A stretch of 64,000 bases of DNA from Bacteriovoracaceae bacterium UBA6200. Its GTDB lineage: Bacteria; Bdellovibrionota; Bacteriovoracia; Bacteriovoracales; Bacteriovoracaceae. The first letter of the stretch is position 1. Each line of letters begins with the position of its first letter. The DNA lies in the NCBI GenBank assembly GCA_002422605.1, contig DISW01000023.1, forward strand, positions 62,001 through 126,000, in the 5' to 3' direction. A program made the translations under genes and the position numbers. This document shows positions 1 through 9,085 of this stretch, in pieces. Under the pieces are notes generated by a model. The model worked only from the letters and a program-made list of their open reading frames with translations, did no database searches and was not told the DNA's origin.

Positions 1-1
1 G

Positions 2-337
2 CCCTTTTTAACAAGTCCTGCGGATGCGGGCTTCAGCTCTTCCAGTTGCTTACAAAAACTCGCCCCCGTGAATTCCCAGCAAGAACTCCTGATCATTAAA
101 GAAGATATCTATGGAAGGATCTTAGGCGACTTAAAGGGAATCAGTTTAAAGTTAATCGAAGAGGGCTGCACGACCCTTTATCCTCATGCGGAATTCTCTT
201 CAGTCCGGGAAAAGTATCAGTATCTTCGGGCGCTTAAAAAAGCAAAGGCCCAACAAGTGGGCCTTTGGAGTTCGGGAGGCTTTCGCCAACCAAAATTATG
301 GAGAAAATCTAGTAAACGAATCTCACTCCGGCAGTAG
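2..337 (+). CDS. Staphylococcal nuclease-like (SNase/TNase) protein, C-terminal part
   Basis: The reading frame is open from the window edge to a stop at 337, so the 5' part of the gene lies outside. The visible residues match the end of an SNase domain: a YGRILG stretch, a Leu-Ile-x-x-Gly segment (LIEEGCTTLYP), then a helix with alternating Lys/Ala ending in GLWSSGG and a PKLWRK tail. In this family the GlW...P..wrk ending is typical. The catalytic Arg/Asp/Glu residues of the first half are not visible, so activity cannot be judged. The last 29 bases overlap the end of the convergent outer-membrane gene. No signal peptide can be assessed. Confidence 0.7.
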   Translation, partial: PFLTSPADAGFSSSSCLQKLAPVNSQQELLIIKEDIYGRILGDLKGISLKLIEEGCTTLYPHAEFSSVREKYQYLRALKKAKAQQVGLWSSGGFRQPKLWRKSSKRISLRQ

Positions 338-1400
338 CACCGATCAAGTCATCACCGAGAGACTTATCAACCTGGCCGAAAATGCGGACGTATGGGAGGT
401 TGAATTGGAGGCCCGCGAAAGCGCGGGATGTGAAGGATTTAACATTCCCTGTGGCATCAATATCGGCTTTGGCTTCTACGATCACTGGATCCGAGCCTGT
501 ACAAGCAGGGCCAGAAGTACAATTCAATTCAGAGTTTTCTGCATTTAAATCACCCTTACCCTTGGCAGAACCAAAGTTAAAATCAACACCCACACCGCCA
601 TAGAGGCTTAGAAAATAGAGGAGTTGAACATCTGTTGAAAGCTCTAATGGGATAGAATGGGTCGTAGTCTGAATCGTCGCAGTTGGTCTACCTTTGATCG
701 TTCCTTGAACATGGTTGCCTTCGAAATCTTCATCAATTTCTTCGTTAATCTTAGAAGAAAATTTAATATCGTTTTTATTGAACTCATAACCGAAGTGAAA
801 CTTGACTCCGCCCCAGCCTAAGAGCTTGGTACCTTTTCCTTTAATCCAGTCGTAGCGAAAATGAACCCCCATTGAGGTCATATCGATTCCGGCCTCAGTT
901 TCATCTTTTGATTCACCGAATGTTTGATCGTGGGAATAGCTCATGAAATTCACGTAAGCATTAAGACGATTCGTCTCCATACCTAGAATTCGGGCCGTAT
1001 CCATAAAGCCTAGGTTAGCACCGAGAACGATTCCTGGAGCAACTCCAAGCCCTGAGATTTCAGAGTCTGTATTAGAATCTTTTTCTAAGTCTGCTCCTAC
1101 ACCAATTCCAGCACCAATCAAAAAGACTTCCATATTTGAGGCGTAGTCAGAACCAATCCCTTTTCCGGCCATGACCGAAGAATTGGCCATCCCTTCCATA
1201 AGTCTCTCAGGGGGAGCACTCGGAAGATCTTTATTCACATCATTTTGCACTTCCATGATTTTATCACGAAGCAAGCCTTGCAAAGTGGAATCTGATATAG
1301 AACCAAAATCCTTAATATCAATGGTGAAAATCTGGGCCGAAGAATTTGAGGCATATAAACCAAAACAAAGGGCAGCGAGGGGGAGCAGGAGTTTTTTCAT
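309..1400 (-). CDS. Predicted outer-membrane beta-barrel protein, signal peptide, unknown function
   Basis: 363 residues starting with a clear signal peptide (MKKLLLPLAALCFGLYASNSSAQ, cleavage after SSA or SAQ). The body is rich in alternating aromatic/hydrophobic and Gly strands, with long Asp/Glu/Lys-rich loops, and it ends in GATAGVRFVY with a C-terminal aromatic residue, as in many outer-membrane barrels. Residues about 90-130 are Gly-rich (GAGIGVGADLEKD, VAPGIVLGANLGF). I do not recognise a named family. It is monocistronic and convergent with the nuclease-like gene. The barrel call is inference from signal peptide, Gly content and the terminal aromatic residue. Confidence 0.72.
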   Translation of the reverse strand: MKKLLLPLAALCFGLYASNSSAQIFTIDIKDFGSISDSTLQGLLRDKIMEVQNDVNKDLPSAPPERLMEGMANSSVMAGKGIGSDYASNMEVFLIGAGIGVGADLEKDSNTDSEISGLGVAPGIVLGANLGFMDTARILGMETNRLNAYVNFMSYSHDQTFGESKDETEAGIDMTSMGVHFRYDWIKGKGTKLLGWGGVKFHFGYEFNKNDIKFSSKINEEIDEDFEGNHVQGTIKGRPTATIQTTTHSIPLELSTDVQLLYFLSLYGGVGVDFNFGSAKGKGDLNAENSELNCTSGPACTGSDPVIVEAKADIDATGNVKSFTSRAFAGLQFNLPYVRIFGQVDKSLGDDLIGATAGVRFVY

Positions 1401-1552
1401 GGATTTCCTTTCCGGCGGGACCGGGCGTTTAAGTAGTTAGTCTAATACCTCTAGGAAATTGGCGTAATTTAGAAATTTTTACCTCTTCTCCTGACAAAGG
1501 CCCGGGCACGTGATAAACCAGCCAAAATGTTGATTTTATAACGAGGATTCCA

Positions 1553-2884
1553 ATGTCATTTCTGAATGTCGACTTCCATCCAGGTCTAGAGGCGTATTTT
1601 AAAGAGCAAGGTTTGAAAACCGCGACTTTAGTCCAAAAACGAGTGATTCCTGAGATCCTTAATCGGAAATCAATCATCGTTCTATCGGAGACGGGGTCAG
1701 GGAAAACCCTTGCTTATGCTCTTCCGATAGCCAGTAAGCTTAAACAAAAAGAGGAACAGGGGACTAAGAACACCTTAAGTGGTGCTCCTTACGCCATCAT
1801 CGTGGCGCCAACCCGGGAACTTGCTTCTCAGATTTTTGGTGTTTTTAAAGGGATCTCCCATCATTTGAAACTAAGAGTTCGGGATATTACCGGCGGAGAT
1901 ACTCACGCTAAGATGAAATCTGTGGCGAGTGGCTCTTACGAGATCTTGATTGCTACTCCATCAAGAATAAAATCGGCGATCCAGAAAAAAGAATTGAACT
2001 TAAATCAACTTCAATACGTGATCTTTGATGAAGCCGATCAGCTTTTTGATATGGGCTTTAAAAAAGATCTCGATTTCATAATTGAATATTTTGATATGAA
2101 TCACACTCAAATGGGATTCATCACAGCGACGCTTCCTGAAGCCGTGGAAAACTATATCCTTGAAAAATTTCCGGATGTGGATTTCACAAAGATTGCTTCC
2201 GACAATTCCCACGCTACCCAAACGCGAATTGAAACCTATAACGTGAAAGTGACTCCTGCTGAAAAAGACATGGTTGTCCGCATGTTCTTAGAGAAACAGG
2301 CCCAGGGTCGAGGAATCATTTTTACCAATCAGAGAAACCAGGCAGAAGATCTGCATAAATATATTTCTGAAAAAATGCCGAAGCTTAAAACCAAGCTTCT
2401 TCATGGTGATCTGGAAAAGAAAGAAAGAGACAATGCGATTCGTTCTTTCGTTGATGGAAAAGTTCAAGTCCTGATCGCAACAGACGTTGCGGCCCGAGGA
2501 ATCGATATTAAAGATCTGGTTTGGGTTCTTAACTACGGTTTACCGAAAACAGGTATTTATTATCTTCACCGCTGCGGTCGTGTGGCCCGTGGTGGAAGAA
2601 AAGGGATTGTTTACAATCTTGTGGCCTCTCATGACTCTAAGATGATTGCTGAAATCAATACGGCGATCATGAATCAGAAACACTTGAATCTGGATATCAT
2701 TCCGGAAGACAAGATGAAGTCTGATAAGAAAGTCGTGAAAAAAGTTGCTCCTAAAGCTCCGGCAACTTTCCGTGGGGAAAAGAAAAGTGTTCGTGGTGCG
2801 GCCCGGGTTCAGAAAACAGAAAAAGAACTGAGAAATGCCCCGAAGTCTCCGGTGAAAAGAAACCGCGGAATCAAGCGTCGATAA
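1553..2884 (+). CDS. DEAD-box ATP-dependent RNA helicase
   Basis: 443 residues with the full helicase motif set in order: Q-motif region (LKTATLVQKRVIPEIL), Walker A SETGSGKT (GSGKT at 48-52), PTRELASQ, TGGD, TPSR, DEAD at 159-162, the SAT equivalent TAT in ITATLP, then domain 2 with IIFTNQRN, ATDVAARGIDI and HRCGRVAR. A Lys/Arg-rich tail of about 60 residues follows, as in RhlE/CshA-type helicases, and probably binds RNA non-specifically. It would unwind RNA duplexes in ribosome assembly or mRNA turnover. The ATG is preceded by GAGGATTCCA, a good ribosome site. The 3' end overlaps the convergent patatin gene by 14 bp. I cannot place it in a specific orthologue group. Confidence 0.95.
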   Translation: MSFLNVDFHPGLEAYFKEQGLKTATLVQKRVIPEILNRKSIIVLSETGSGKTLAYALPIASKLKQKEEQGTKNTLSGAPYAIIVAPTRELASQIFGVFKGISHHLKLRVRDITGGDTHAKMKSVASGSYEILIATPSRIKSAIQKKELNLNQLQYVIFDEADQLFDMGFKKDLDFIIEYFDMNHTQMGFITATLPEAVENYILEKFPDVDFTKIASDNSHATQTRIETYNVKVTPAEKDMVVRMFLEKQAQGRGIIFTNQRNQAEDLHKYISEKMPKLKTKLLHGDLEKKERDNAIRSFVDGKVQVLIATDVAARGIDIKDLVWVLNYGLPKTGIYYLHRCGRVARGGRKGIVYNLVASHDSKMIAEINTAIMNQKHLNLDIIPEDKMKSDKKVVKKVAPKAPATFRGEKKSVRGAARVQKTEKELRNAPKSPVKRNRGIKRR

Positions 2885-3995
2885 ATTTTAGAACTTCATC
2901 TTTTTTCTTATAAGTATCATCGTAACCAAGCTCCATCAGGGGCTTGGTATATGTGATATCAAAGGCCAGATAACTTAACAGATCCAGACCTTCCGTATCC
3001 GAAACTCCAATCCCTTTTAGCAGATAACGAAGCATGAGTGGTAACTCAGGGGTTAAGTTAATCGTCATTTTTCCCAAGTCCCGGGAAGGCCTGATCATAA
3101 GAATGGGGATGGGCTTTAAATCTTTATGGGCTCCGCCGGCAATCAGTTCGTTTAATCGACGAACTCTTTCAACATCGGCTTCGAGGGAATCCATGAATAT
3201 GGAGTTCAGCATGATCCCAATGACTTGCCCCATAGTAGGTGTACTGAAAGGAGAAAAGGAAAGGTTTCTCATTCTTTCCTTATCATGAGCGTGCCTCACA
3301 CCGATCGCAATAAGTTTATCCGCACCCAGATGGATGGCGGGAGAGAGTGGAGTTGTTTGACGAATGCAACCATCTCCATAAAAACTCTGGCCAATCTGTA
3401 CAGGCGGAAAGAAAAAAGGAATGGAAGCCGAGGCCAGCATATGCTCGACCTTAAGTTCTGTGCGAGAAGAAAAACGATCGGTTCGAATCCAGTCAGCGAT
3501 CTCTTCCTGCCCCTGATAAAAAACGACGTTGGTTCCTGAATTGTAGTTAGTTGCTGACAAAGCAATCCCGTGGAGATTTCCGCGTCTGACATTGGTCTCA
3601 ATATCTCTGAAATCAATTTCACGTTCAGCAAGTTTCCTTAAAGGAGTGGTATCAAGAAGATGATTCACAGAGCTACCTTTGGGAGTCATACCGCCAAAGA
3701 TTGTTCCAGAGATCCAACGAAGCCCTATGTCAGAGACAGCTCTAGTGCGGAGGTCATAAATACTCTGTGGCGTCACACGAGTCCACAATTCCGAGAGATT
3801 GTGGGTTGAGACATCCCAATTCTCACAGTTTGCTGCGAGATAGGTGGAATTAATGGCACCTGCCGAGTTTCCTGTCAGGACATCAAAAAGATTTTTCCTG
3901 GCCCCAATGATCTCAAACAGAGCACGAGTCGCTCCAGCTTGATAAGCTGCGCGCGCACCACCACCTGTCATGACAAGACCACACTTCTTATCCAT
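2871..3995 (-). CDS. Patatin-like phospholipase
   Basis: 374 residues with the patatin layout: the oxyanion Gly-rich loop GGGARAAYQAG near residue 11, nucleophile elbow GNSAG with Ser44, and the dyad aspartate in DGC at Asp208. The family norm at the last site is DGG or DGA, so the Cys after the Gly is a small deviation. Between them lie the expected SIPFFFPPV segment and a LGADKLIAIGV strand. Proteins of this class hydrolyse phospholipid acyl chains. No signal peptide is visible; the N-terminus starts directly with the catalytic strand, so it is cytoplasmic or secreted by another route. A lipase role in predation is plausible but only inferred. Confidence 0.9.
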   Translation of the reverse strand: MDKKCGLVMTGGGARAAYQAGATRALFEIIGARKNLFDVLTGNSAGAINSTYLAANCENWDVSTHNLSELWTRVTPQSIYDLRTRAVSDIGLRWISGTIFGGMTPKGSSVNHLLDTTPLRKLAEREIDFRDIETNVRRGNLHGIALSATNYNSGTNVVFYQGQEEIADWIRTDRFSSRTELKVEHMLASASIPFFFPPVQIGQSFYGDGCIRQTTPLSPAIHLGADKLIAIGVRHAHDKERMRNLSFSPFSTPTMGQVIGIMLNSIFMDSLEADVERVRRLNELIAGGAHKDLKPIPILMIRPSRDLGKMTINLTPELPLMLRYLLKGIGVSDTEGLDLLSYLAFDITYTKPLMELGYDDTYKKKDEVLKFIDA

Positions 3996-4037
3996 ATTAT
4001 GATTATGCCCGAATAGTTCATGATGAAGGAAGGAATT

Positions 4038-4949
4038 ATGAAAGTATTAATAACTGGAGCAACTGGTTTTGTAGGAAGACGCATTGTGCATGAACTGCAA
4101 AAGGCCGGTGATGAAGTGGTGGTTTTAACCAGAGATGTTGATCATGCTGCCAAAATCCTGGGTAATCAGTGCAACTGTTATGAGTGGGCGAGTCCCACAG
4201 AAACTCTTCCTCCCCATGATGTCTTAGTTGGAGTGGACGGAGTCATTAATCTTATGGGTGAGGGCATTGCTGATCGCAGGTGGAGTGATGAACAAAAAAT
4301 AAAAATTTATGATTCACGAGTTTTAGGAACGACGAATCTGGTTAAAGGTCTCTCAGAATTAGAGCATAAACCTCGGGTGTTAGTGTCCGCTTCCGCCATG
4401 GGTATTTATGGCAACCGCGGCGAAGAAGATATTTCTGAGAATTCCCAAATCGCAGATGATTTCCTTGCCCACGTCTGTCACGACTGGGAAGACCGCGCCT
4501 CCCAGGCCGAAAACCTTGGCATAAGAGTGGTACTCATGCGAACAGGAGTCGTCATAGGTCACGATGGCGGCGCCCTCAAAAAAATGCTTCCTGCCTTCAA
4601 ATTAGGTGCGGGAGGAAAAGTAGGTTCAGGAGATCAATACATGAGCTGGATCCATGTGGATGATCTGGTGAAAATGTACATTGAAACTTTGAAACACGCC
4701 GACTTCAGTGGCCCCTACAATGCAACGGCCCCCATGCCTGTCCGAAATCAGGAGTTCACAAAAATTCTCGGCAAAGTTCTAAAAAGACCCACTCTTGCAA
4801 CCGTTCCAACTTTCGTTCTAAAACTCCTCTTTGGAGAAATGGCGAAAGTTTTATTAGAAGGCTCGAAAGTTCTTCCGAGAAAATTTCAGGAGAAAAACTT
4901 TGTTTTTAAATTTCCGACATTGGAAGGGGCCTTGAGGGATGCGACTTAA
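4038..4949 (+). CDS. TIGR01777 family NAD(P)-dependent epimerase (YfcH-like SDR)
   Basis: 303 residues from ATG 4038, which is preceded by AAGGAAGGAATT; an in-frame ATG at 4020 lacks that spacing. It is an extended short-chain dehydrogenase: N-terminal Rossmann motif TGATGFVG at about residue 7-14, a NLMGEGIADRRWS segment typical of TIGR01777, SASAMGIYGNRG carrying the Tyr of the active site, and a C-terminal DUF1731-type region (RPTLATVPTFVLKLLFGEMAKVLLEGSKVLP). Function in the family is poorly defined; it is a sugar-nucleotide-epimerase-like cytoplasmic protein. It is divergent from the patatin gene and its stop overlaps the aldehyde dehydrogenase gene by 4 bp. Confidence 0.93.
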   Translation: MKVLITGATGFVGRRIVHELQKAGDEVVVLTRDVDHAAKILGNQCNCYEWASPTETLPPHDVLVGVDGVINLMGEGIADRRWSDEQKIKIYDSRVLGTTNLVKGLSELEHKPRVLVSASAMGIYGNRGEEDISENSQIADDFLAHVCHDWEDRASQAENLGIRVVLMRTGVVIGHDGGALKKMLPAFKLGAGGKVGSGDQYMSWIHVDDLVKMYIETLKHADFSGPYNATAPMPVRNQEFTKILGKVLKRPTLATVPTFVLKLLFGEMAKVLLEGSKVLPRKFQEKNFVFKFPTLEGALRDAT

Positions 4950-6379
4950 ATTTTAATAATAATCTGCTTCATCCTCGTCATCTCTTCCATGGCATACTTA
5001 ACACCGCCCATGCCGAGTCCCGATTCACCGTGACCGCCAAAGGGCATCTGATCCACTCTGAAAGCGGTGTGATTATTGATCACAAAAGTCATCGTGGAAA
5101 TTTCCTGAGCGATTTTTAATGCGCGAGAAATATCTTTGGTGAATAGGGCCGATTCAAAAACATAAGAGTTGGTGTTTAGGTAGGAGAGAAGTTCTTCTTC
5201 GTCCTCATAACTATTAATACAAACCACTGGCCCAAAAATTTCATCCACCATGAGCTGAGTTTCTCTCGGTACTTCGATCAGAATTGTGGGAGAGAGGAAT
5301 TGTTTTTGAGGTCCTGAGACTTTATTTCCAAGAATGAGTTTGGCGCCTTTTTTCTCGGCTTCATTAATCCATTCCTGGATTCGTTCTACTTCTGAAGATT
5401 TAATAAGAGGGCCGACGTCGGTTTTTTCATCGGTGGCAGGACCAGTTACGAGGGCTTCGGTTTTTTTGGTGAAGGACTCGATGAAGTTATCCATAACTGC
5501 TTGAGCGACAAATATTTTTTGAGTGGAGATACAGACCTGGCCTGCGTGATAGAAACCACCTTTCACCAGTGCTGTCGTGGCCGCTTCAATGTCTGCGTCT
5601 TCTCTGATGATGGCGGCCGCCTGGCCTCCGTGTTCAAGGGAGATTCGAGTTCCTCGGGCAATCTTCTTTCTCATCTCCCAACCAACTTGGGCAGAACCAA
5701 TGAAGCTCACGAAATGAAACTCTGAAGAGGAGACGAATTTTTCAATGAGGGCCACATCTGCAGTGACCACTTGGAAAATATTCTCTGGGAGACCTGCTTT
5801 CTTGAAAGCTTCCCAAAGTATGAAGGCCGAAATAGGAGTGGAGGAAGCGGGTTTTAGGACCACACAGTTTCCACTCGCTAGAGCGCAGCCCACTTGGTGA
5901 GCGATGAGATTGAGGGGGTGGTTAAAGGCAGAGATTGCGAGGACCGGGCCAATCGGTGCGCGGACGGTGAAGGCGAGATGGTCCTTGCCGGCGGGAGTTC
6001 TTTCCATGGGAATGACTTCGCCGGTGAGTCTTAGGGTTTCTTCCGCGCAAAGTTCCAGAGTTGAGATCGCCCTTAAGGCTTCGACTTTAGCGTCTTTTAG
6101 TGGCTTTCCGCCTTCGCTCGCAATCACCCAGGCGAGATAATCCACCTGGGTTTTTAAATCCCGGGCCACATCTAATAAAATGCGGGAGCGCTCGTAAGGC
6201 TTAAGTTTAGAAGCTTCACACTGAAGTTTTTTTAAGGAGGCGAGAATAAAATAAATATCTTCTTCTGTTGCTTGCTGGATGGAAGTCAGGAGTTTCCCGT
6301 CATTTGGTGAATAGAGCTCCCGGAATTTTCCCTGGGACTCAGTGAAGGTGAGAGGGAGCTTTGGAGGAAGTTTAAACAT
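4946..6379 (-). CDS. NAD(P)-dependent aldehyde dehydrogenase
   Basis: 477 residues, standard length. Visible landmarks: SAFNHPLNLIAHQVG (substrate/cofactor region), FIGSAQVGWEMR (nucleotide-binding GSxxVG), general base Glu249 in LEHGGQ, nucleophile Cys283 in HAGQVC, EIFGPVV and PFGGHGESGLG near the end. The Glu-Cys distance of 34 residues equals the classic family value. The sequence resembles the broad lactaldehyde/glyceraldehyde-3-P (GapN-like) dehydrogenase subgroup, but the substrate cannot be read from sequence. It oxidises an aldehyde to an acid in the cytoplasm. Convergent with the TIGR01777 gene. Confidence 0.94.
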   Translation of the reverse strand: MFKLPPKLPLTFTESQGKFRELYSPNDGKLLTSIQQATEEDIYFILASLKKLQCEASKLKPYERSRILLDVARDLKTQVDYLAWVIASEGGKPLKDAKVEALRAISTLELCAEETLRLTGEVIPMERTPAGKDHLAFTVRAPIGPVLAISAFNHPLNLIAHQVGCALASGNCVVLKPASSTPISAFILWEAFKKAGLPENIFQVVTADVALIEKFVSSSEFHFVSFIGSAQVGWEMRKKIARGTRISLEHGGQAAAIIREDADIEAATTALVKGGFYHAGQVCISTQKIFVAQAVMDNFIESFTKKTEALVTGPATDEKTDVGPLIKSSEVERIQEWINEAEKKGAKLILGNKVSGPQKQFLSPTILIEVPRETQLMVDEIFGPVVCINSYEDEEELLSYLNTNSYVFESALFTKDISRALKIAQEISTMTFVINNHTAFRVDQMPFGGHGESGLGMGGVKYAMEEMTRMKQIIIKI

Positions 6380-6415
6380 ACTTGTCCTTAACGTAGATTC
6401 GATTAAACTTTAATT

Positions 6416-6805
6416 ATGAAAACATACTTATTTCCGCTCTTTCTGCTTCTCTTGTCGATACTAAGCGCATCTTGCACGAAAGAAGTCAGGTATAGCAAAG
6501 AACAGATCTTGGCGGTAGCTCAGGAAGCCGATCCTTCAGTTAAGGTGATCGTGCCCCGAATGAATGATAAGGAACTTCCCACTTGCGATAATTCCGATTA
6601 CCCGCCGGGCTGTATAAATGTTTTCGTCGTATCGGTTAAGAGTATTGAAATCCTCGCCGTGGAGTTTCCTTCAGAGGAACAGGCCAAATTCGCTGCCAAA
6701 AAAGTCAGAGGCTATTATCTTCACAACTGGTTATTTGATGATGTGACCGGAGAGCCGATCATGGAAAGATTTGTAGAGGAAAAACTAAAAGCGAAGAAGC
6801 CTTAA
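6416..6805 (+). CDS. Small lipoprotein of unknown function
   Basis: 129 residues with a lipoprotein signal (MKTYLFPLFLLLLSILSASC; lipobox LSASC, Cys20), so it is probably acylated and anchored in the inner or outer membrane. The mature part has a Cys pair in PTCDNSDYPPGCINVF that could form a disulfide, followed by an alpha/beta stretch ending Lys-rich. I do not recognise a family. Divergent from the aldehyde dehydrogenase gene (36 bp between starts) and overlapping the 3' end of the haemoglobin gene by 21 bp. Confidence 0.75.
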   Translation: MKTYLFPLFLLLLSILSASCTKEVRYSKEQILAVAQEADPSVKVIVPRMNDKELPTCDNSDYPPGCINVFVVSVKSIEILAVEFPSEEQAKFAAKKVRGYYLHNWLFDDVTGEPIMERFVEEKLKAKKP

Positions 6806-7153
6806 GAAGACTCCTTCAAAGAATTTAAGTTTCTCTTCCCAATTTTCACTTAAGGCCTTCATCTCAGGATGTTTATCAGTTTCATTCTGAAGAGATTTTC
6901 TAAAGAGCAGGAGCCAGCGTCCAAGTTCTCCGCGGTGGATTCCCATCGCCATGTGAAGTCTTGCGACATCAAAAGGTTCAGCTATGGGACGGCTGGATTT
7001 TCCTAAGAGCTGAAGCTCCCAGAAGGAAGCAATCCTTGGGATATGAGTATCAAAGTCTTTTATGACTCTAAAGTGGTACCCAATCAGAACATCAATTTTG
7101 GCTTTTTGGTAGAATGAATCAACGACATTAAAAATCCATTCCGTCTCACTCAT
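6785..7153 (-). CDS. Group III truncated haemoglobin-like protein
   Basis: 122 residues with the pattern of group III truncated globins (Ctb-like): an A/B helix segment VDSFYQKAKIDVLIGYHF, the FW motif in RIASFWELQLLG, and the F-helix candidate proximal His67 in DVARLHMAMGI, followed by GRWLLLFR in the G helix. Such globins bind O2/NO through haem and are linked with NO tolerance or electron transfer. It is translationally coupled to the upstream gene by an ATGA overlap (7150-7153), which suggests the two are co-made. The distal haem-pocket residues cannot be assigned with certainty from the sequence alone. Confidence 0.83.
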   Translation of the reverse strand: MSETEWIFNVVDSFYQKAKIDVLIGYHFRVIKDFDTHIPRIASFWELQLLGKSSRPIAEPFDVARLHMAMGIHRGELGRWLLLFRKSLQNETDKHPEMKALSENWEEKLKFFEGVFLRLLRF

Positions 7154-8175
7154 AGAGGATGCACCAACTCCGGCACTCTTGATTGAAATTGACGGACAAC
7201 TGTCTTTAGCTGGAAGCCTTGTGATTGGAAAAATTTTAAATCTTCCTTATCTTCAAAAACCAGTTTTGATCCGAATTTCATCATATGACACTTTCTCATC
7301 TCCGGCATTTCGAAAAATTTCAGAAGGGCATACTGAGTGTAGAGTTCATCGTTTACCAGTGCTTCTCCTTCCGGTTCAAAAGGAAAGGGTTCAAAAAAAA
7401 TGTTCCCATTTTTCCCCTTAAGAACCAGAAGACATCCCAAAACCTGAAGATCTTTTTCAAAAGTCAGAACCTGAGCTCCCCATTGATTCCAGATCTCCAG
7501 CTGTTCGGCCGGAATAGGAAGCGTTTTTGGAGTATCCAGAGGAGAAGGGTAATCACCAAGCTCGATGCCGCTTTTTTTATGGAGTTCGCGCCAGCTGTCT
7601 TTGATTTGTTTTCTTATTTCGTGATCCAGACCCAGGAGATAATCCTGGTAGCTCTTGGAAGCTTTTGGAAGAGGTTCAAGAACGTATGCTTCTTTACTCC
7701 ATTTGGTTTCGCCAAAGGACATGGAAAAATCCTGAAGACCTTTAATGAGATAGAGTTCCTGGGCGACTAAATCTTCCCGCACTTCATACTCTCTTATGAG
7801 TTCCTGAACTTTTTCTTTCCCGGATCGGGCAAAGCGCGGATCAAAAACACAGATCCCGGCACTGCCATCGCCAATTTCCCAGGTCATCTGCTTCCAGTGT
7901 TCCCGATCTTTGTTCCAAAAGTTCATTCGCTTATACCAGGGAATAATTTCCTGATAAGGAATGGGTTTTAAACAAAGCTGAGCAAAGCCAATAGGGGCAT
8001 TTTGAGTAGGGCCGAAAAATAAAAAGTAGGTAAAGACATGTCCTTCCGGCGCTCCGTCGTGGCGCTGGACCAAAGTCGCAAAGCTCGCCACATCTTCCTG
8101 CAGAAGAACTTCTATATTCGGAATAAATTCCGGATCAATTTCATGAATAGAATGAAATCTTTGAACAATAAGCAT
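7150..8175 (-). CDS. Conserved hypothetical protein, possible acyl-CoA N-acyltransferase-like fold
   Basis: 341 residues, no signal peptide and no membrane segment. It has two halves: an N-terminal part with strands such as HVFTYFLFFG and SAGICVFDPRFARSGKEKVQELIREYE, the latter reminiscent of the central strand and pyrophosphate loop region of GNAT proteins, and a C-terminal part with QVLTFEKDLQVLGCLLVL and a final KFFQSQGFQLKTVVRQF resembling the end of a GNAT fold. The acyltransferase idea is an inference from these patterns only. It is the first gene of a two-gene operon with the truncated haemoglobin. Confidence 0.6.
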   Translation of the reverse strand: MLIVQRFHSIHEIDPEFIPNIEVLLQEDVASFATLVQRHDGAPEGHVFTYFLFFGPTQNAPIGFAQLCLKPIPYQEIIPWYKRMNFWNKDREHWKQMTWEIGDGSAGICVFDPRFARSGKEKVQELIREYEVREDLVAQELYLIKGLQDFSMSFGETKWSKEAYVLEPLPKASKSYQDYLLGLDHEIRKQIKDSWRELHKKSGIELGDYPSPLDTPKTLPIPAEQLEIWNQWGAQVLTFEKDLQVLGCLLVLKGKNGNIFFEPFPFEPEGEALVNDELYTQYALLKFFEMPEMRKCHMMKFGSKLVFEDKEDLKFFQSQGFQLKTVVRQFQSRVPELVHPL

Positions 8176-8214
8176 GAGTTAATTGTGGACTTTTTTTCTC
8201 TGGGAGTCAAAAGA

Positions 8215-8556
8215 TCAAGAAGTAAATTCTCTCGCGCAAAAAGGACAGATCTTCCAGAATTGAATATCAAGATTCTCCCCGCAGGCACATTCATAGGGTG
8301 CCGAGAAATCTTCTAATGAATCTCCTAAAACAAAAATGTCTGGACGCATGGCCCTGATTGTTAAAGAGTTCGCAATATATCCGCCCGGGATGAGGGGATC
8401 GGGACGAAAACGAGCGGGACCCACTTCTTCATTCACTCTGATCTGAACTTTAATATCTTCTCTTTGATCGAGATCAAAATTAGGCTGGCCGATAGTGTTT
8501 TCGATTTCGCGAATTTTATCCAGGGCCTTATTAGGATCGAGATTTTGATTTTTCAA
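8215..8556 (-). CDS. Small protein with C-terminal zinc-ribbon, unknown function
   Basis: 113 residues if started at TTG 8556, which is preceded by GGAG at 5-nt spacing; a longer frame from ATG 8652 would lie wholly inside the upstream gene and is less likely. The C-terminus has CxCG...CPFC (ACGENLDIQFWKICPFC), a four-Cys pattern suited to binding zinc. The middle has RPDIFVLGDSLEDFSAPYEC. It overlaps the end of the upstream 184-residue gene by 26 bp, so it looks translationally coupled as the third gene of the lipoprotein operon. Family not recognised. Confidence 0.6.
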   Translation of the reverse strand: MKNQNLDPNKALDKIREIENTIGQPNFDLDQREDIKVQIRVNEEVGPARFRPDPLIPGGYIANSLTIRAMRPDIFVLGDSLEDFSAPYECACGENLDIQFWKICPFCAREFTS

Positions 8557-9085
8557 CGGGACTCCATCTTCTTTCAAGAAGCGTGATAATTTCACGCACG
8601 GCCCGGGAATGGGAATTAAACCATTTCCAAGGGGGTGGTTTAATTTTATCAAATTCCTTCAAAAAATATATACCCTGGCTTCCGGAACTTTCAATCAACC
8701 GTAGAGTCCACTCAACCACTTCTGGATTGGGATGGAAAAGATGCTTTTTAAGGGTTTCCAGGAAATCAAACTCAAGCCGGCGCCCTTTCTGAAAATGAGC
8801 ATCGATAATGTGTCTGGCAGCACTATTGAGGGTAAAAACCAGGAGATTGTCGGGAATAGGAGAGTTCATCACTTTGAGTAAAGTGGGAGCGAATTTTCCA
8901 TGAAGAGCGGCGGAGTGTTCAATTAAACAGAGAACCGATTCCATTTTAGGCCAGTCAGATTGTTCCAAGGTTTCATTCAAAAGTTGATTGAGTTCATCTA
9001 ATTCTTTGGGAGTGAATCTTTGAAGGCCTCGGTGGCCTTTGGATAATTCATCCAGAATCTTGTCCTGAATATTGTTAATATCCAT
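8531..9085 (-). CDS. Helical repeat-like hypothetical protein
   Basis: 184 residues, almost entirely predicted alpha-helical, with HEAT-like pairs of helices (LLKVMNSPIPDNLLVFTLNSAARHIIDAHF; LKKHLFHPNPEVVEWTLRLIESSG). No catalytic motif, signal peptide or membrane segment. Start ATG 9085 overlaps the stop of the upstream lipoprotein gene (TAATG), indicating coupling. A scaffold or adaptor role fits a helical repeat but is inference. Confidence 0.72.
   Translation of the reverse strand: MDINNIQDKILDELSKGHRGLQRFTPKELDELNQLLNETLEQSDWPKMESVLCLIEHSAALHGKFAPTLLKVMNSPIPDNLLVFTLNSAARHIIDAHFQKGRRLEFDFLETLKKHLFHPNPEVVEWTLRLIESSGSQGIYFLKEFDKIKPPPWKWFNSHSRAVREIITLLERRWSPVEKSKSRS

Noticed and set aside
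186..548. Forward ORF of 120 residues
   Set aside because: Lies in another frame over the nuclease end and the outer-membrane gene; no ribosome site or domain.
1429..1677. Minus-strand ORF over the helicase start
   Set aside because: Overlaps the helicase 5' end; no ribosome site and no domain.
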